Assembly (NCBI RefSeq): GCF_004364645.1
Contig: NZ_SOAW01000001.1
Location: forward strand, 496,001-560,000
DNA length: 64,000 nucleotides
Reading direction: 5' to 3'
Source of the DNA: Naumannella halotolerans
Lineage (GTDB): Bacteria; Actinomycetota; Actinomycetes; Propionibacteriales; Propionibacteriaceae
Shown here piece after piece: positions 56,782 to 64,000 of this stretch. The position numbers and the translations under genes are program-made. The notes beneath the pieces are model-generated. The model was not told where the DNA came from. It saw nothing but the letters and a program-made list of their open reading frames with translations, and did not search any database. Position 1 is the stretch's first letter. Each line of letters starts with the position of its first letter.

Positions 56782-58335
56782 TCACCGACCTCCTTCGGGG
56801 TTCGTGGTGCCGGCAGCGACCGGAACGGAATCGTCGATGGCTCCGGTGGCCGCGCGCATGACCGTCTCGGCCGTGGCATCCTCGCGATCCAGTTCGGCGG
56901 TGATCCGACCTTCGTGCAGGACCACCACGCGGTCGGCCATGCCGAGCACCTCGGGCAACTCCGAGGAGATCATCAGGATCGCCAGGCCTTGCCCGGCGAG
57001 TTCGGAGAGCAGTCGATGGACCTCGGACTTGGTGCCGACGTCGATGCCACGGGTGGGTTCGTCGATGATCAACAGCCGGGGCTCGGTGGCCAGCCACTTG
57101 GCGAGGACGACCTTCTGCTGGTTGCCGCCACTCATGGTGGCACCCTCCATGTCCAGTGCAGCCGTCTTCACCTCCAGACGTGAGGCCCAGGGCGAGGCAG
57201 CGTGACTCTCGGCGCTGTCGGTGATCAGGCCGAGCCGTCCGAGACCGTTGCGGATCACCGCGGCGATGTTGCGGGTGACGGAGGCGTCGACGATCAATCC
57301 CTGTTGCCGGCGGTCCTCCGGCACCAATGCCATACCGGCGCGGATCGCCTCCCGGGGGCTGTTCGGGCGTACCGGGCGCCCGGACATCGTGACCTCACCG
57401 CGGTCATAGGGATCGACCCCGAACACCGCTCTGGCGACCTCGCTCCGACCGGCTCCCACGAGTCCGGCCGGGCCGACGATCTCACCCCTGCGGACGACCA
57501 GGTCGATGTCGTCGAAGACACCGGTACGGGACAGGCCGCGTACCTCCAGTACCGGGTCGCCGATGGTGGTGTCCTGTTTCGGGAACAACTCGGCCACTTC
57601 CCGGCCGACCATCTGCTGCACGATCTCGTCGACGGAGGTGTCGGCCACCGCGGCGGTGGAGATGTAGGCGCCGTCACGCATCACCGTGACCATGTCGCAG
57701 AGTTCGAAGACCTCCTCGAACCGGTGGGAGATGAAGACCAGCGCGCGACCCTCGTCGCGCAGGTTCCGGGCCACCGCGAAGAGGCGGTCGACCTCCACCC
57801 CGCTCAGCGCGGCGGTCGGTTCGTCCATGATCAGCAGTGCCGCGTCGAGGGAGATCGCCTTGGCGATCTCGATGATCTGCTGGTCGGCGATCGAGAGCCC
57901 CTTGGCCGTTCGACGGGGGTCGAGGTTGACCCCGAGGCCGTCGAAGAGCTCCTGGGCGCGCGAGTACATCGTGGCGCGATCGATCCGCCGACCGGCGCCG
58001 AGTGGATGGCGCCCCATGAAGATGTTCTCGGCCACCGACAGGTCGGGGAACAGGGTGGGTTCCTGGTAGATGACAGCCACGCCGGCGGCTTTGGACTCGG
58101 CGGTGGACCCGAAGTCCACATCGGTGCTGCGGAGCCGGAAGGTTCCACTGTCCCGGCGATGCACACCGGCGACGATCTTCACCAGGGTCGACTTTCCGGC
58201 ACCGTTCTCACCCACGAGTGCGTGGATCGATCCGGGGTCGACGACAAGGGTGCCGGCTCGTAGGGCAGCGACGGGACCGAAGGACTTCGCGACATCGCGC
58301 AACTCAAGTGTTGGCTCGACGACGGTGGCGGACAT
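56782..58335 (-). CDS. Sugar ABC transporter ATP-binding protein (two NBDs)
   Basis: 517 aa with two tandem ATPase domains, the RbsA/MglA/RhaT layout. NBD1 has Walker A GENGAGKST (~42-50), a signature KGLSIADQQ, and Walker B LLIMDEPTAAL. NBD2 has a degenerate Walker A (GLVGAGRSE) and an intact signature MSGGNQQKVVLAKWL with LLIIDEPTRGIDVG. ATG at 58335 has GAGGAG at 5 nt. It is the first gene of the rhamnose operon. Two LacI-type boxes lie upstream. Confidence 0.93.
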   Translation of the reverse strand: MSATVVEPTLELRDVAKSFGPVAALRAGTLVVDPGSIHALVGENGAGKSTLVKIVAGVHRRDSGTFRLRSTDVDFGSTAESKAAGVAVIYQEPTLFPDLSVAENIFMGRHPLGAGRRIDRATMYSRAQELFDGLGVNLDPRRTAKGLSIADQQIIEIAKAISLDAALLIMDEPTAALSGVEVDRLFAVARNLRDEGRALVFISHRFEEVFELCDMVTVMRDGAYISTAAVADTSVDEIVQQMVGREVAELFPKQDTTIGDPVLEVRGLSRTGVFDDIDLVVRRGEIVGPAGLVGAGRSEVARAVFGVDPYDRGEVTMSGRPVRPNSPREAIRAGMALVPEDRRQQGLIVDASVTRNIAAVIRNGLGRLGLITDSAESHAASPWASRLEVKTAALDMEGATMSGGNQQKVVLAKWLATEPRLLIIDEPTRGIDVGTKSEVHRLLSELAGQGLAILMISSELPEVLGMADRVVVLHEGRITAELDREDATAETVMRAATGAIDDSVPVAAGTTNPEGGR

Positions 58336-58354
58336 GCAACTCCTCGGCGATGAG

Positions 58355-58368
58355 GTGAAAGGTTTCAC
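58355..58368. promoter_or_regulatory. LacI-type operator 1
   Basis: Perfect palindrome GTGAAAGGTTTCAC, 20 bp before the ATPase start. Typical size and symmetry for a LacI-family site. Confidence 0.65.
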
Positions 58369-58434
58369 TTTCGGGCTTGGTGGCTGACGCTAGACGGCCG
58401 CGACGACAGCGTCAAGACGCCGTGATCACATTTC

Positions 58435-58446
58435 TGAAACGAATCA
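58435..58446. promoter_or_regulatory. LacI-type operator 2
   Basis: TGAAACGAATCA, a near-palindrome with a central CG, similar to operator 1 in its left half. It lies between the two divergent promoters, 80 bp from operator 1, so looping is possible. Confidence 0.45.
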
Positions 58447-58485
58447 TTCCGCTCGGGACGGAGCTGATCGGTGGGACCGCAGGCT

Positions 58486-58491
58486 ACGATG
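58486..58491 (+). promoter_or_regulatory. -10 box of the lacI-type gene
   Basis: TACGAT, 28 nt before the TTG start. A short leader with a GGGAGAG site lies between. Confidence 0.4.
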
Positions 58492-58519
58492 ACGCGAGCG
58501 TCGCGAAGGGAGAGATGCG

Positions 58520-59569
58520 TTGTCGCGATCTGGGGCCGTTCCCGTCCGTGGCCGAAGACAGGTCTCGGTGAAGGATGTGGCGGCCGAGGCCGGCGTCTCG
58601 CTGGGAACGGTCTCGAATGTGCTGAACCGGCCGGAGAAGGTTTCGGCGCGTACGCGTGAACAGGTGCAGAGCGCCATCGACCGGCTCGGGTTCGTTCGCA
58701 ATGACGCCGCCCGCCAATTGCGGTCCGGGGCCAACCAGTCCGTGGGCATGATCGTGCTCGACGTGGGCAACCCGTTCTTCACCGATCTCGCGCAGAGTGC
58801 CGAGACCCGATTGGGTGAACTGCATCGACCGCTGATCCTGGGCAGTTCCGGCCAGGACCCTGTCCGCGAGGCCAACTGTCTCGATCTGTTCGAGAGCCAG
58901 CGGGTCAGTGGTGTGCTGATCTCGCCGGTGGGACAGGTGCAGGAGCGTTTGCGGCAGTTGCGGCGGCGCGGAATCGCGGTCGTGGTGGTGGATCGTCGCC
59001 TCGGCTCGGGGGAGTTCCCCTCGGTCGGTGTGGACGACCTGCTGGGTGCTCGGCTCGCGGTCACCCATCTGGTGCAGGGTGGGCGGCGACGGATCGCCTT
59101 CGTCGGTGGCTCACCCGAGTTGAGCCAGGTACGTCGGCGACTGGCCGGAGCGCAGGCCGCAGCCGCCGAGTCCGGACTCGACGCGACCGTCGAGGCGATC
59201 TGTACCGACACCTTGGACGCCACTGCGGGCAGGCGGGCGGTCGAGGCACTCCTGGATCGGTCGCCGTCGCGGCGGCCCGACGCGATCTTCGCCGCCAACG
59301 ACCTGCTCGCGCTCGGTGTGCTGCAGGGATTGACCCTGGCCGGGGTCGCAGTTCCGGACGAGATGGCGGTGGTCGGTTACGACGACATCGAATTCGCTTC
59401 CTCGGCAGCGATCCCGCTCACCTCGGTTCGGCAGCCGCGGGACGCCCTCGGGCAGGTGGCGGCCGACCTGCTGCTCGAACACATCGCCGATCCCGACGTC
59501 GAGCCCCGGGAAGTGATCCTGGAACCCGAGTTGATGATCAGACTGAGCAGCACGACGCGGTCGGGGTGA
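58520..59569 (+). CDS. LacI family transcriptional regulator of the rhamnose locus
   Basis: 349 aa. HTH: VKDVAAEAGVSLGTVSNVLNRPEKVSARTREQVQSAI (~17-53), then the hinge and a periplasmic-binding-protein-like domain with GMIVLDVGNPFFTDLAQ and GYDDIEFASSAAIPLTSVRQP. The start is TTG at 58520, which has GGGAGAG upstream; a later GTG would cut the HTH. Divergent from the ABC-rha operon, with two palindromic sites between, so it probably represses that operon and responds to rhamnose or a metabolite. Confidence 0.9.
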   Translation: MSRSGAVPVRGRRQVSVKDVAAEAGVSLGTVSNVLNRPEKVSARTREQVQSAIDRLGFVRNDAARQLRSGANQSVGMIVLDVGNPFFTDLAQSAETRLGELHRPLILGSSGQDPVREANCLDLFESQRVSGVLISPVGQVQERLRQLRRRGIAVVVVDRRLGSGEFPSVGVDDLLGARLAVTHLVQGGRRRIAFVGGSPELSQVRRRLAGAQAAAAESGLDATVEAICTDTLDATAGRRAVEALLDRSPSRRPDAIFAANDLLALGVLQGLTLAGVAVPDEMAVVGYDDIEFASSAAIPLTSVRQPRDALGQVAADLLLEHIADPDVEPREVILEPELMIRLSSTTRSG

Positions 59570-60457
59570 TCAGCCGCTGCGGGGCATCACCACGGTCGGC
59601 ACCGGGGAGTGCCTGACCAACTTGCTGGCCCGGGAGCCGAGGAAGACCCGGGTCAGCGGTCCAGCGGCCGAGGAGCCGATCAGCAGCAGTTCGTCGGGCA
59701 GCCACTCGATTCCGGCCATCGATTCACTCCAGCCGGGGCCGGTGCCGACCACGGTTTCCACCTGCTCGGAGATGATCTTGTCCGTGCGCAGGTGTTGTTG
59801 GGCTTCGGTGACCTGCTCCCGCCAGGAGGTGAGCACCGAATCCTCGGCGGACAACCCGACGCTCGGCGGGTACATCGTGGCCCCGCGGACGCCGAAACTG
59901 GCCACCCGGACCGGCACACCCAGGCGGGCGGCGAACTCGACCCCGTCGGCCACCAGGCGCCTCGACTCGGGAGTGTCGGAGAAGGCGCAGGTGACGCGAC
60001 TGAATCCGTCCGAGGCCGTCGAACGGTAACCACGCGGACTGATCGCCAGAGGTACGGGGGAGGAGTGCAGGAGTTTGTCGGCGGTCGACCCCACGACGAT
60101 CCGGCCCAGGGCGCCATCGGTCGACGACCCCAGGACCAGCATCGTGGCGTCGTGGGTCTGCATGGCGGCCAGCAGGGCCGAGGTGACCGATCGGCCGGGG
60201 GAGACGACATAGGTGGTCGGGACATCGACACTGGTCTCGGACAACCACTGCTGGGCCTGCCGTTCGGAATTCTCCCCCAGAGTCCGGGCGTAGTCGGCGA
60301 ATTCGGCGTCCACCCGGGCCATCGACGGAGTGGTCCACTGGCGGGGGACGACCGTGGCGACGGTGAGCGATTCGCCGAGCGCCGCGGCGAGTTGCAGGCC
60401 GAGGTCGAGTGAACCGCGGCCACCCTTCTCCGGGATGTAACCGACAACCACGCTCAT
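59570..60457 (-). CDS. Universal stress protein with two UspA domains
   Basis: 295 aa. Two UspA folds: the first ends LVLGSSTDGALGRIVVGSTADKLLHSSPVPL (~108-137), the second LLLIGSSAAGPLTRVFLGSRASKLVRHSPVPTVVM at the C-terminus. The first has a GxxGx9GS-like ATP motif. The ATG overlaps the APC permease stop by 4 nt, so it is translationally coupled to it. USP domains linked to APC transporters are known and may regulate transport. Confidence 0.9.
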   Translation of the reverse strand: MSVVVGYIPEKGGRGSLDLGLQLAAALGESLTVATVVPRQWTTPSMARVDAEFADYARTLGENSERQAQQWLSETSVDVPTTYVVSPGRSVTSALLAAMQTHDATMLVLGSSTDGALGRIVVGSTADKLLHSSPVPLAISPRGYRSTASDGFSRVTCAFSDTPESRRLVADGVEFAARLGVPVRVASFGVRGATMYPPSVGLSAEDSVLTSWREQVTEAQQHLRTDKIISEQVETVVGTGPGWSESMAGIEWLPDELLLIGSSAAGPLTRVFLGSRASKLVRHSPVPTVVMPRSG

Positions 60458-61911
60458 TCGTCTGCTCCCTCATCCGACCCGTCACGAAGTCCTGGTCGCA
60501 GTGCGGAGTGCCGACGACCGTACACCAGGTAGAAGACGATGAACACCGCCACCCACAGCAGGAAGATCAGCCAGGTGTACCAATGCAGGCTGATCAGGAT
60601 GTAGCCACAGGCGAGGATCGACAGCACCGGTGTCACCGGGAATCCGGGAACCTTGAATCCCCGGGGCAGGTCGGGTTCGCGGTATCGCAGGATCAGCACC
60701 CCCACTGACACCACGATGAAGGCCGTCAGGGTGCCGATGGAGACCACATCGACCAGGTAGTCCAGTGGGACGATGGCGGCCAGGATGGCGACGATGATCG
60801 CGACGATGATGGTGTTGTTGGTCGGGGTGTGGGTACGCGGACTGACCTTCGCGAAGACCTTCGGCAGCATCCCGTCGCGGCCCATGGCGAACAGGATCCG
60901 AGTCTGCCCGTACATGGTCACCAGGGTCACCGAGAAGATCGAGATCACCGCACCGATGGCGAGCACGGTGCCCCAGATGTTGTTGCCGGTGACGATCTCC
61001 AGGATCCGTGACAGGCCCGCCTCGGTCTGACCTTCGAAGTCCTGCCAGGGTTGGGCTCCGATCGCCGAGAACGCCACCAGCAGGTAGATCGCGATCACCG
61101 TCAGCAGAGCGGCGATCAGCGCGCGGGGCATGGTCTTCTGCGGATCCTTCACCTCGTCGCCGGCGGTGGAGACGGCGTCCAGCCCGATGAAGGAGAAGAA
61201 GATCGTACCGGCTGCGGTGGCGATCCCGGCAGCACCGAAGGGTGCGAAGTCGGCGAAGTTGTCGGAGTCGAATGCGGTGAAGGCGATGATCGAGAACATC
61301 CCGAGAACGGCCAGCTTGATGATCACCATGACCGCGTTCACCTTGGCCGACTCGCTCGCCCCGCGGATCAGCAGCAGGGCGCACAGTCCCACCAGGACGA
61401 CTGCCGGGAGGTTGACCACTCCGGGCTCGGCGTCCCAGGGGGCGGCCAGGATCGCGTGCGGCAGCTCGATCCCGGTGAGATTGGCCAAGGCCTCGTTGAG
61501 GTATCCGCTCCAGCCGACCGCGACCGCTGCGGTGGAGACGCCGTACTCCAGCAGCAGGCAGGCTGCCACCCCCATGGCGACGATCTCACCGAGGGTGGCG
61601 TAGGCATAGGAGTAGGTCGACCCGGAGACCGGCACCGAGGAGGCCATCTCGGCATAACAGATTGCGGCCAGCCCGGCGGCCACACCGGCCAGCAGGAACG
61701 AGACGACGACCGCCGGTCCGGCCTCGGGCACCGCGGAGGAGAGGACGAAGAAGATGCCGGTACCGACGGTCGCGCCGACTCCGAACATCGTCAGTTGGAA
61801 GGTGCCGATGCTGCGACTGAGCTGTTGCTCCGGTGGGGGAGTCTGGCCGATCGGTTTCCGGCGGAACAGCGAATGGGGGTTGGACACCGGGGCGTGCGGA
61901 TCTGCGGTCAT
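60454..61911 (-). CDS. APC family amino acid permease (cationic amino acid type)
   Basis: 485 aa with 12 or more helices. TMFGVGATVGTGIFFVLSSAVPEAGPAVVVSFLLAG (~43-78) and CYAEMASSVPVSGSTYSYAYATLGEIVA match the CAT subgroup; FFSFIGLDAVSTAGDEVKDPQKTMPRALI is also typical. Likely an importer or exchanger of Arg/Lys or similar (inference). ATG at 61911 follows AGAGG at 8 nt; GTG at 61920 is an alternative. Operon with the USP gene. A short stretch of CTCCTGG/CTGGATC near-repeats lies upstream (61920-61985). Confidence 0.9.
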   Translation of the reverse strand: MTADPHAPVSNPHSLFRRKPIGQTPPPEQQLSRSIGTFQLTMFGVGATVGTGIFFVLSSAVPEAGPAVVVSFLLAGVAAGLAAICYAEMASSVPVSGSTYSYAYATLGEIVAMGVAACLLLEYGVSTAAVAVGWSGYLNEALANLTGIELPHAILAAPWDAEPGVVNLPAVVLVGLCALLLIRGASESAKVNAVMVIIKLAVLGMFSIIAFTAFDSDNFADFAPFGAAGIATAAGTIFFSFIGLDAVSTAGDEVKDPQKTMPRALIAALLTVIAIYLLVAFSAIGAQPWQDFEGQTEAGLSRILEIVTGNNIWGTVLAIGAVISIFSVTLVTMYGQTRILFAMGRDGMLPKVFAKVSPRTHTPTNNTIIVAIIVAILAAIVPLDYLVDVVSIGTLTAFIVVSVGVLILRYREPDLPRGFKVPGFPVTPVLSILACGYILISLHWYTWLIFLLWVAVFIVFYLVYGRRHSALRPGLRDGSDEGADE

Positions 61912-62054
61912 ACCGGGCACCTCTTACTGGATCACTCCTGGCCGAATCACTCCTGGATCGGCCTGGATCGCCACTGGATCAGACGGAGTCGGGTGCGGCT
62001 CCTGGCAAGCATTGTCATCCCATGTCTGCCGGTTGGGGAGCTTTCCGGCAGAAT

Positions 62055-62084
62055 TTCACCGAACGGGGTGCAGCGCGATAGTAT
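62055..62084 (+). promoter_or_regulatory. Promoter of rpsO
   Basis: TTCACC (62055-62060), 18-bp spacer, TAGTAT (62079-62084). The leader to rpsO is about 105 nt. Confidence 0.6.
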
Positions 62085-62195
62085 CTACCGGTTGCCGTCA
62101 CGACGGCCGCGGATCACCAAGAGTCCTCGCCCCATCCGATGTGGGCCGCTGCAGAGCGGGAGGGCGCCGCGCAACGGACACACGGAGGAACGCTG

Positions 62196-62459
62196 ATGGA
62201 CGCAGCGGAGAAGCAGAAGATCATCGAAGAGTACGCGACCAAGCCGGGCGACACTGGTTCCCCCGATGTGCAGATCGCGTTGCTGACCAAGCGGATCTCG
62301 CACCTGACCGAGCACCTGAAGGCGCACAAGGGCGACCATCACAGCCGCCGTGGCCTGATGCTGATGGTCGGCCAGCGCCGGAACCTGCTGAACTACGTCG
62401 CGAAGAACGACATCGAGCACTACCGCGAGCTGATCGCCCGTCTGGGACTGCGTCGCTGA
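62196..62459 (+). CDS. rpsO: 30S ribosomal protein S15
   Basis: 87 aa. [50 protein letters not shown] is the S15 core. ATG at 62196 has GGAGGAA 5 nt upstream; in-frame codons further upstream belong to the leader. Followed by a hairpin and pnp, the usual rpsO-pnp order. Confidence 0.96.
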   Translation: MDAAEKQKIIEEYATKPGDTGSPDVQIALLTKRISHLTEHLKAHKGDHHSRRGLMLMVGQRRNLLNYVAKNDIEHYRELIARLGLRR

Positions 62460-62479
62460 GCTTGATCCACACACTTGCG

Positions 62480-62520
62480 AGGGGGGAGCGGCCGACCGTC
62501 ATGGTCGGGCGCGCCCCCTT
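62480..62520 (+). terminator. Hairpin between rpsO and pnp
   Basis: Long GC-rich imperfect stem (G run at 62480-62486 with C run at 62513-62518, then GGCCGACC with GGTCGGGC) and a GTCAT loop, 20 nt after rpsO and followed by TTTC. A terminator or partial terminator that would reduce read-through to pnp. Confidence 0.65.
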
Positions 62521-62563
62521 TCGCGCACCGGCATGCCTGCACCCTCGCCCGGACCCCCGGGCG

Positions 62564-62809
62564 TAGGCTGGATGCCGACAACTGAAGAACAACTGAACAT
62601 CCAGACAACCAAGACCGCGCAGACCGGGAGTCCAGTCCTCGGTAGTGGTCTTCGGGACCCCGTACCACCGGTATCGCCGGGGTACGGCAGGGCCCGCGGA
62701 CCTCGATCGAAGACCGGCCTCCGACCGCCGGGCACCTCGCACCACATCGGGTGCCGAGCGCTCAGGCACCCACAGGTCTTCGTCGCGGTCCGCCACAGAA
62801 AGGAATCCC
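62564..62809 (+). promoter_or_regulatory. pnp promoter and structured leader
   Basis: TAGGCT (62564-62569) may drive a ~233-nt pnp leader. It starts with two copies of ACAACTGAA (62578-62586, 62589-62597). CGAAGACC (62708-62715) can pair perfectly with GGTCTTCG upstream (62647-62654) or downstream (62775-62782). GGGTGCC (62749-62755) can pair with GGCACC (62731-62736) or GGCACCC (62765-62771). A further hairpin, CCGTACC/GGTACGG, is at 62660-62687. This looks like a two-state leader. No gene is seen in the 350 bp between rpsO and pnp. Confidence 0.5.
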
Positions 62810-64000
62810 GTGGAGGGACCTGAAGTTTTCACCACCGAGGCCGTCATCGACAATGGCGCCTTCGGCACCCACACCGTCCGATTCGAGACCGGTTTTCTGG
62901 CCAAGCAGGCAGCCGGCTCGGCCACCGTCTACCTCGACGAGGAGACGATGCTGCTGTCGGCCACCACCGCCAGCAAGAAGCCGCGGGAGTCGATCGACTT
63001 CTTCCCGCTGACCGTCGACGTCGAGGAGCGGATGTATGCCGCCGGCCGGATCCCCGGCTCCTTCTTCCGCCGCGAGGGCCGGCCGTCGGAGGGCGCGATC
63101 CTGGCCTGTCGGCTGATCGACCGCCCGCTGCGCCCGACCTTCGTCAAGGGTCTGCGCAACGAGGTCCAGGTCGTCGTCACCGTGATGGCGCTGGACCCGA
63201 ACAGCCTCTACGACGTGGTCGCGATCAACGCCGCCTCCATCTCCACCCAGCTCTCCGGACTGCCCTTCAGCGGACCGATCGGCGGCATCCGGATCGCCCT
63301 GATCGGCGACCAGTGGGTCGGTTTCCCGACCGTCGAGCAGTTGGCGGAGTCCACCTTTGACATGGTCGTCGCCGGCCGCGTGCTGGCCGACGGTGATGTC
63401 GCCATCATGATGGTCGAGGCCGAGTCGACCGAGCAGACCTGGGACCTGGTGAAGGCAGGCAAGACCGCCCCGACCGAGAGCGTCGTCGGTGCCGGTCTGG
63501 AAGCGGCCAAGCCGTTCATCAAGGCGCTGTGCGATGCGCAGGCCGAACTGGCGGCCAAGGCTGCCAAGCCGACCGTCGACTTCCCGGTCTTCCGTGACTA
63601 CGAGGACGACGTCTACGCCGCCGTGGAGGCCGATGCCTCCGAGGCCCTGGCCAAGGTGATGAGCATCGCCGACAAGGTCGAGCGGGAGACCGCCACCGAC
63701 GCGCTGCTGGCCGAGGTCCGCGACCGGGTCGGCCCGCAGTTCGAGGGCCGGGAGTCCGAGATCAACGGTGCCTACCGGGCGCTGACCAAGAAGCTGGTCC
63801 GGAACAAGGTGCTCACCGAGCAGGTACGCATCGACGGCCGCGGGCTGCGCGACATCCGTACCCTCTCGGCCGAGGTCGGGGTGATTCCGCGGGTGCACGG
63901 TTCGGCCCTGTTCCAACGCGGCGAGACCCAGATCCTGGGCGTCACCACCTTGAACATGTTGGACATGGAGCAGAAGCTCGACGTGCTGGGTCCGGAGACC
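62810..64000 (+). CDS. pnp: Polyribonucleotide nucleotidyltransferase (5' part, runs off the window)
   Basis: First 397 codons, open at the window end. The first RNase PH domain has [76 protein letters not shown]; the helical linker domain spans ~245-335; the second RNase PH domain begins [35 protein letters not shown]. PNPase degrades RNA 3'-5' and can add tails. GTG at 62810 has AAGGA upstream. S1 and KH domains would lie beyond the window. Confidence 0.96.
   Translation, partial: MEGPEVFTTEAVIDNGAFGTHTVRFETGFLAKQAAGSATVYLDEETMLLSATTASKKPRESIDFFPLTVDVEERMYAAGRIPGSFFRREGRPSEGAILACRLIDRPLRPTFVKGLRNEVQVVVTVMALDPNSLYDVVAINAASISTQLSGLPFSGPIGGIRIALIGDQWVGFPTVEQLAESTFDMVVAGRVLADGDVAIMMVEAESTEQTWDLVKAGKTAPTESVVGAGLEAAKPFIKALCDAQAELAAKAAKPTVDFPVFRDYEDDVYAAVEADASEALAKVMSIADKVERETATDALLAEVRDRVGPQFEGRESEINGAYRALTKKLVRNKVLTEQVRIDGRGLRDIRTLSAEVGVIPRVHGSALFQRGETQILGVTTLNMLDMEQKLDVLGPET

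Noticed and set aside
62533-62823. 96-codon plus-strand frame in the rpsO-pnp spacer
   Set aside because: It overlaps the pnp start out of frame, has no ribosome binding site, and the region folds as a leader.

Overview
The window is about 64 kb of high-GC chromosomal DNA from an actinobacterium. The evidence is heavy GC bias at third codon positions, many GTG starts, and blocks of gene order familiar from Actinomycetota: rpsB-tsf-pyrH-frr-cdsA-rlmN, dxr-site-2 protease-ispG-GNAT, DUF4439/rimP-nusA-ylxR-infB-rbfA-truB-ribF and rpsO-pnp. A Propionibacteriales-like organism is plausible, but that placement is inference. There are no tRNA or rRNA genes, prophage, insertion sequences or CRISPR arrays that I can see.

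Layout. 1-4.9 kb: tail of a lysine-rich protein, an RlmA-type rRNA methyltransferase, an SDR, SURF1, DUF6457, moaA and two small conserved genes. 4.9-13.8 kb: fabG-fabI (fatty acid elongation), an unrecognised gene, a lone ABC ATPase, a YbaK protein, a LOG-like protein, a TrmH/SpoU methyltransferase, def, a lactonase and xerC. 13.9-20.7 kb: a double-LytM M23 peptidase and the translation/lipid block rpsB-tsf, pyrH-frr-cdsA-rlmN. 20.8-29.5 kb: an AEC transporter behind a candidate leader peptide, a PrsW protease, amt, and the isoprenoid/protease cluster dxr-rseP-ispG-GNAT. 29.6-34.1 kb: a small membrane protein, an AI-2E family transporter, a DUF1345 gene that looks frameshifted, and proS. 34.1-39.5 kb is accessory: an M50B-like protein, tetR plus a wrecked MFS exporter, about 0.9 kb of repeat-rich non-coding DNA, a CGNR regulator and a TSUP permease. 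39.6-48.1 kb is the nusA-infB operon. 48.1-61.9 kb is a second accessory block: SRPBCC proteins, azlCD with an XRE-cupin regulator, a rhamnose locus with lacI, and usp with an APC transporter. 62-64 kb holds rpsO and the start of pnp.

How it fits together. The core genes are grouped for translation, ribosome assembly, isoprenoid and lipid synthesis. The two accessory blocks sit between core genes that are neighbours in other actinobacteria (proS/rimP and ribF/rpsO). At least thirteen genes start 6-7 nt after a TANNNT box with no Shine-Dalgarno sequence, so leaderless transcription looks common here; genes inside operons carry ordinary GGAGG-type sites.

Most notable: (1) an in-frame fusion of the first ~80 residues of a sugar ABC permease to a rhamnulose-1-phosphate aldolase/dehydrogenase that lacks its own N-terminus, which implies that the middle of a rhamnose operon has been lost; (2) an intergenic region at 37.2-38.2 kb with three different repeat families, including a duplicated ~148-bp element carrying a 14-bp inverted repeat; (3) leaders with unusual architecture upstream of infB (three ATGA-chained micro-ORFs), pnp (mutually exclusive pairings), rpsB and the AEC gene; (4) two genes with inactivating lesions (MFS, DUF1345). 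All functions are read from sequence by eye; no database search was run.
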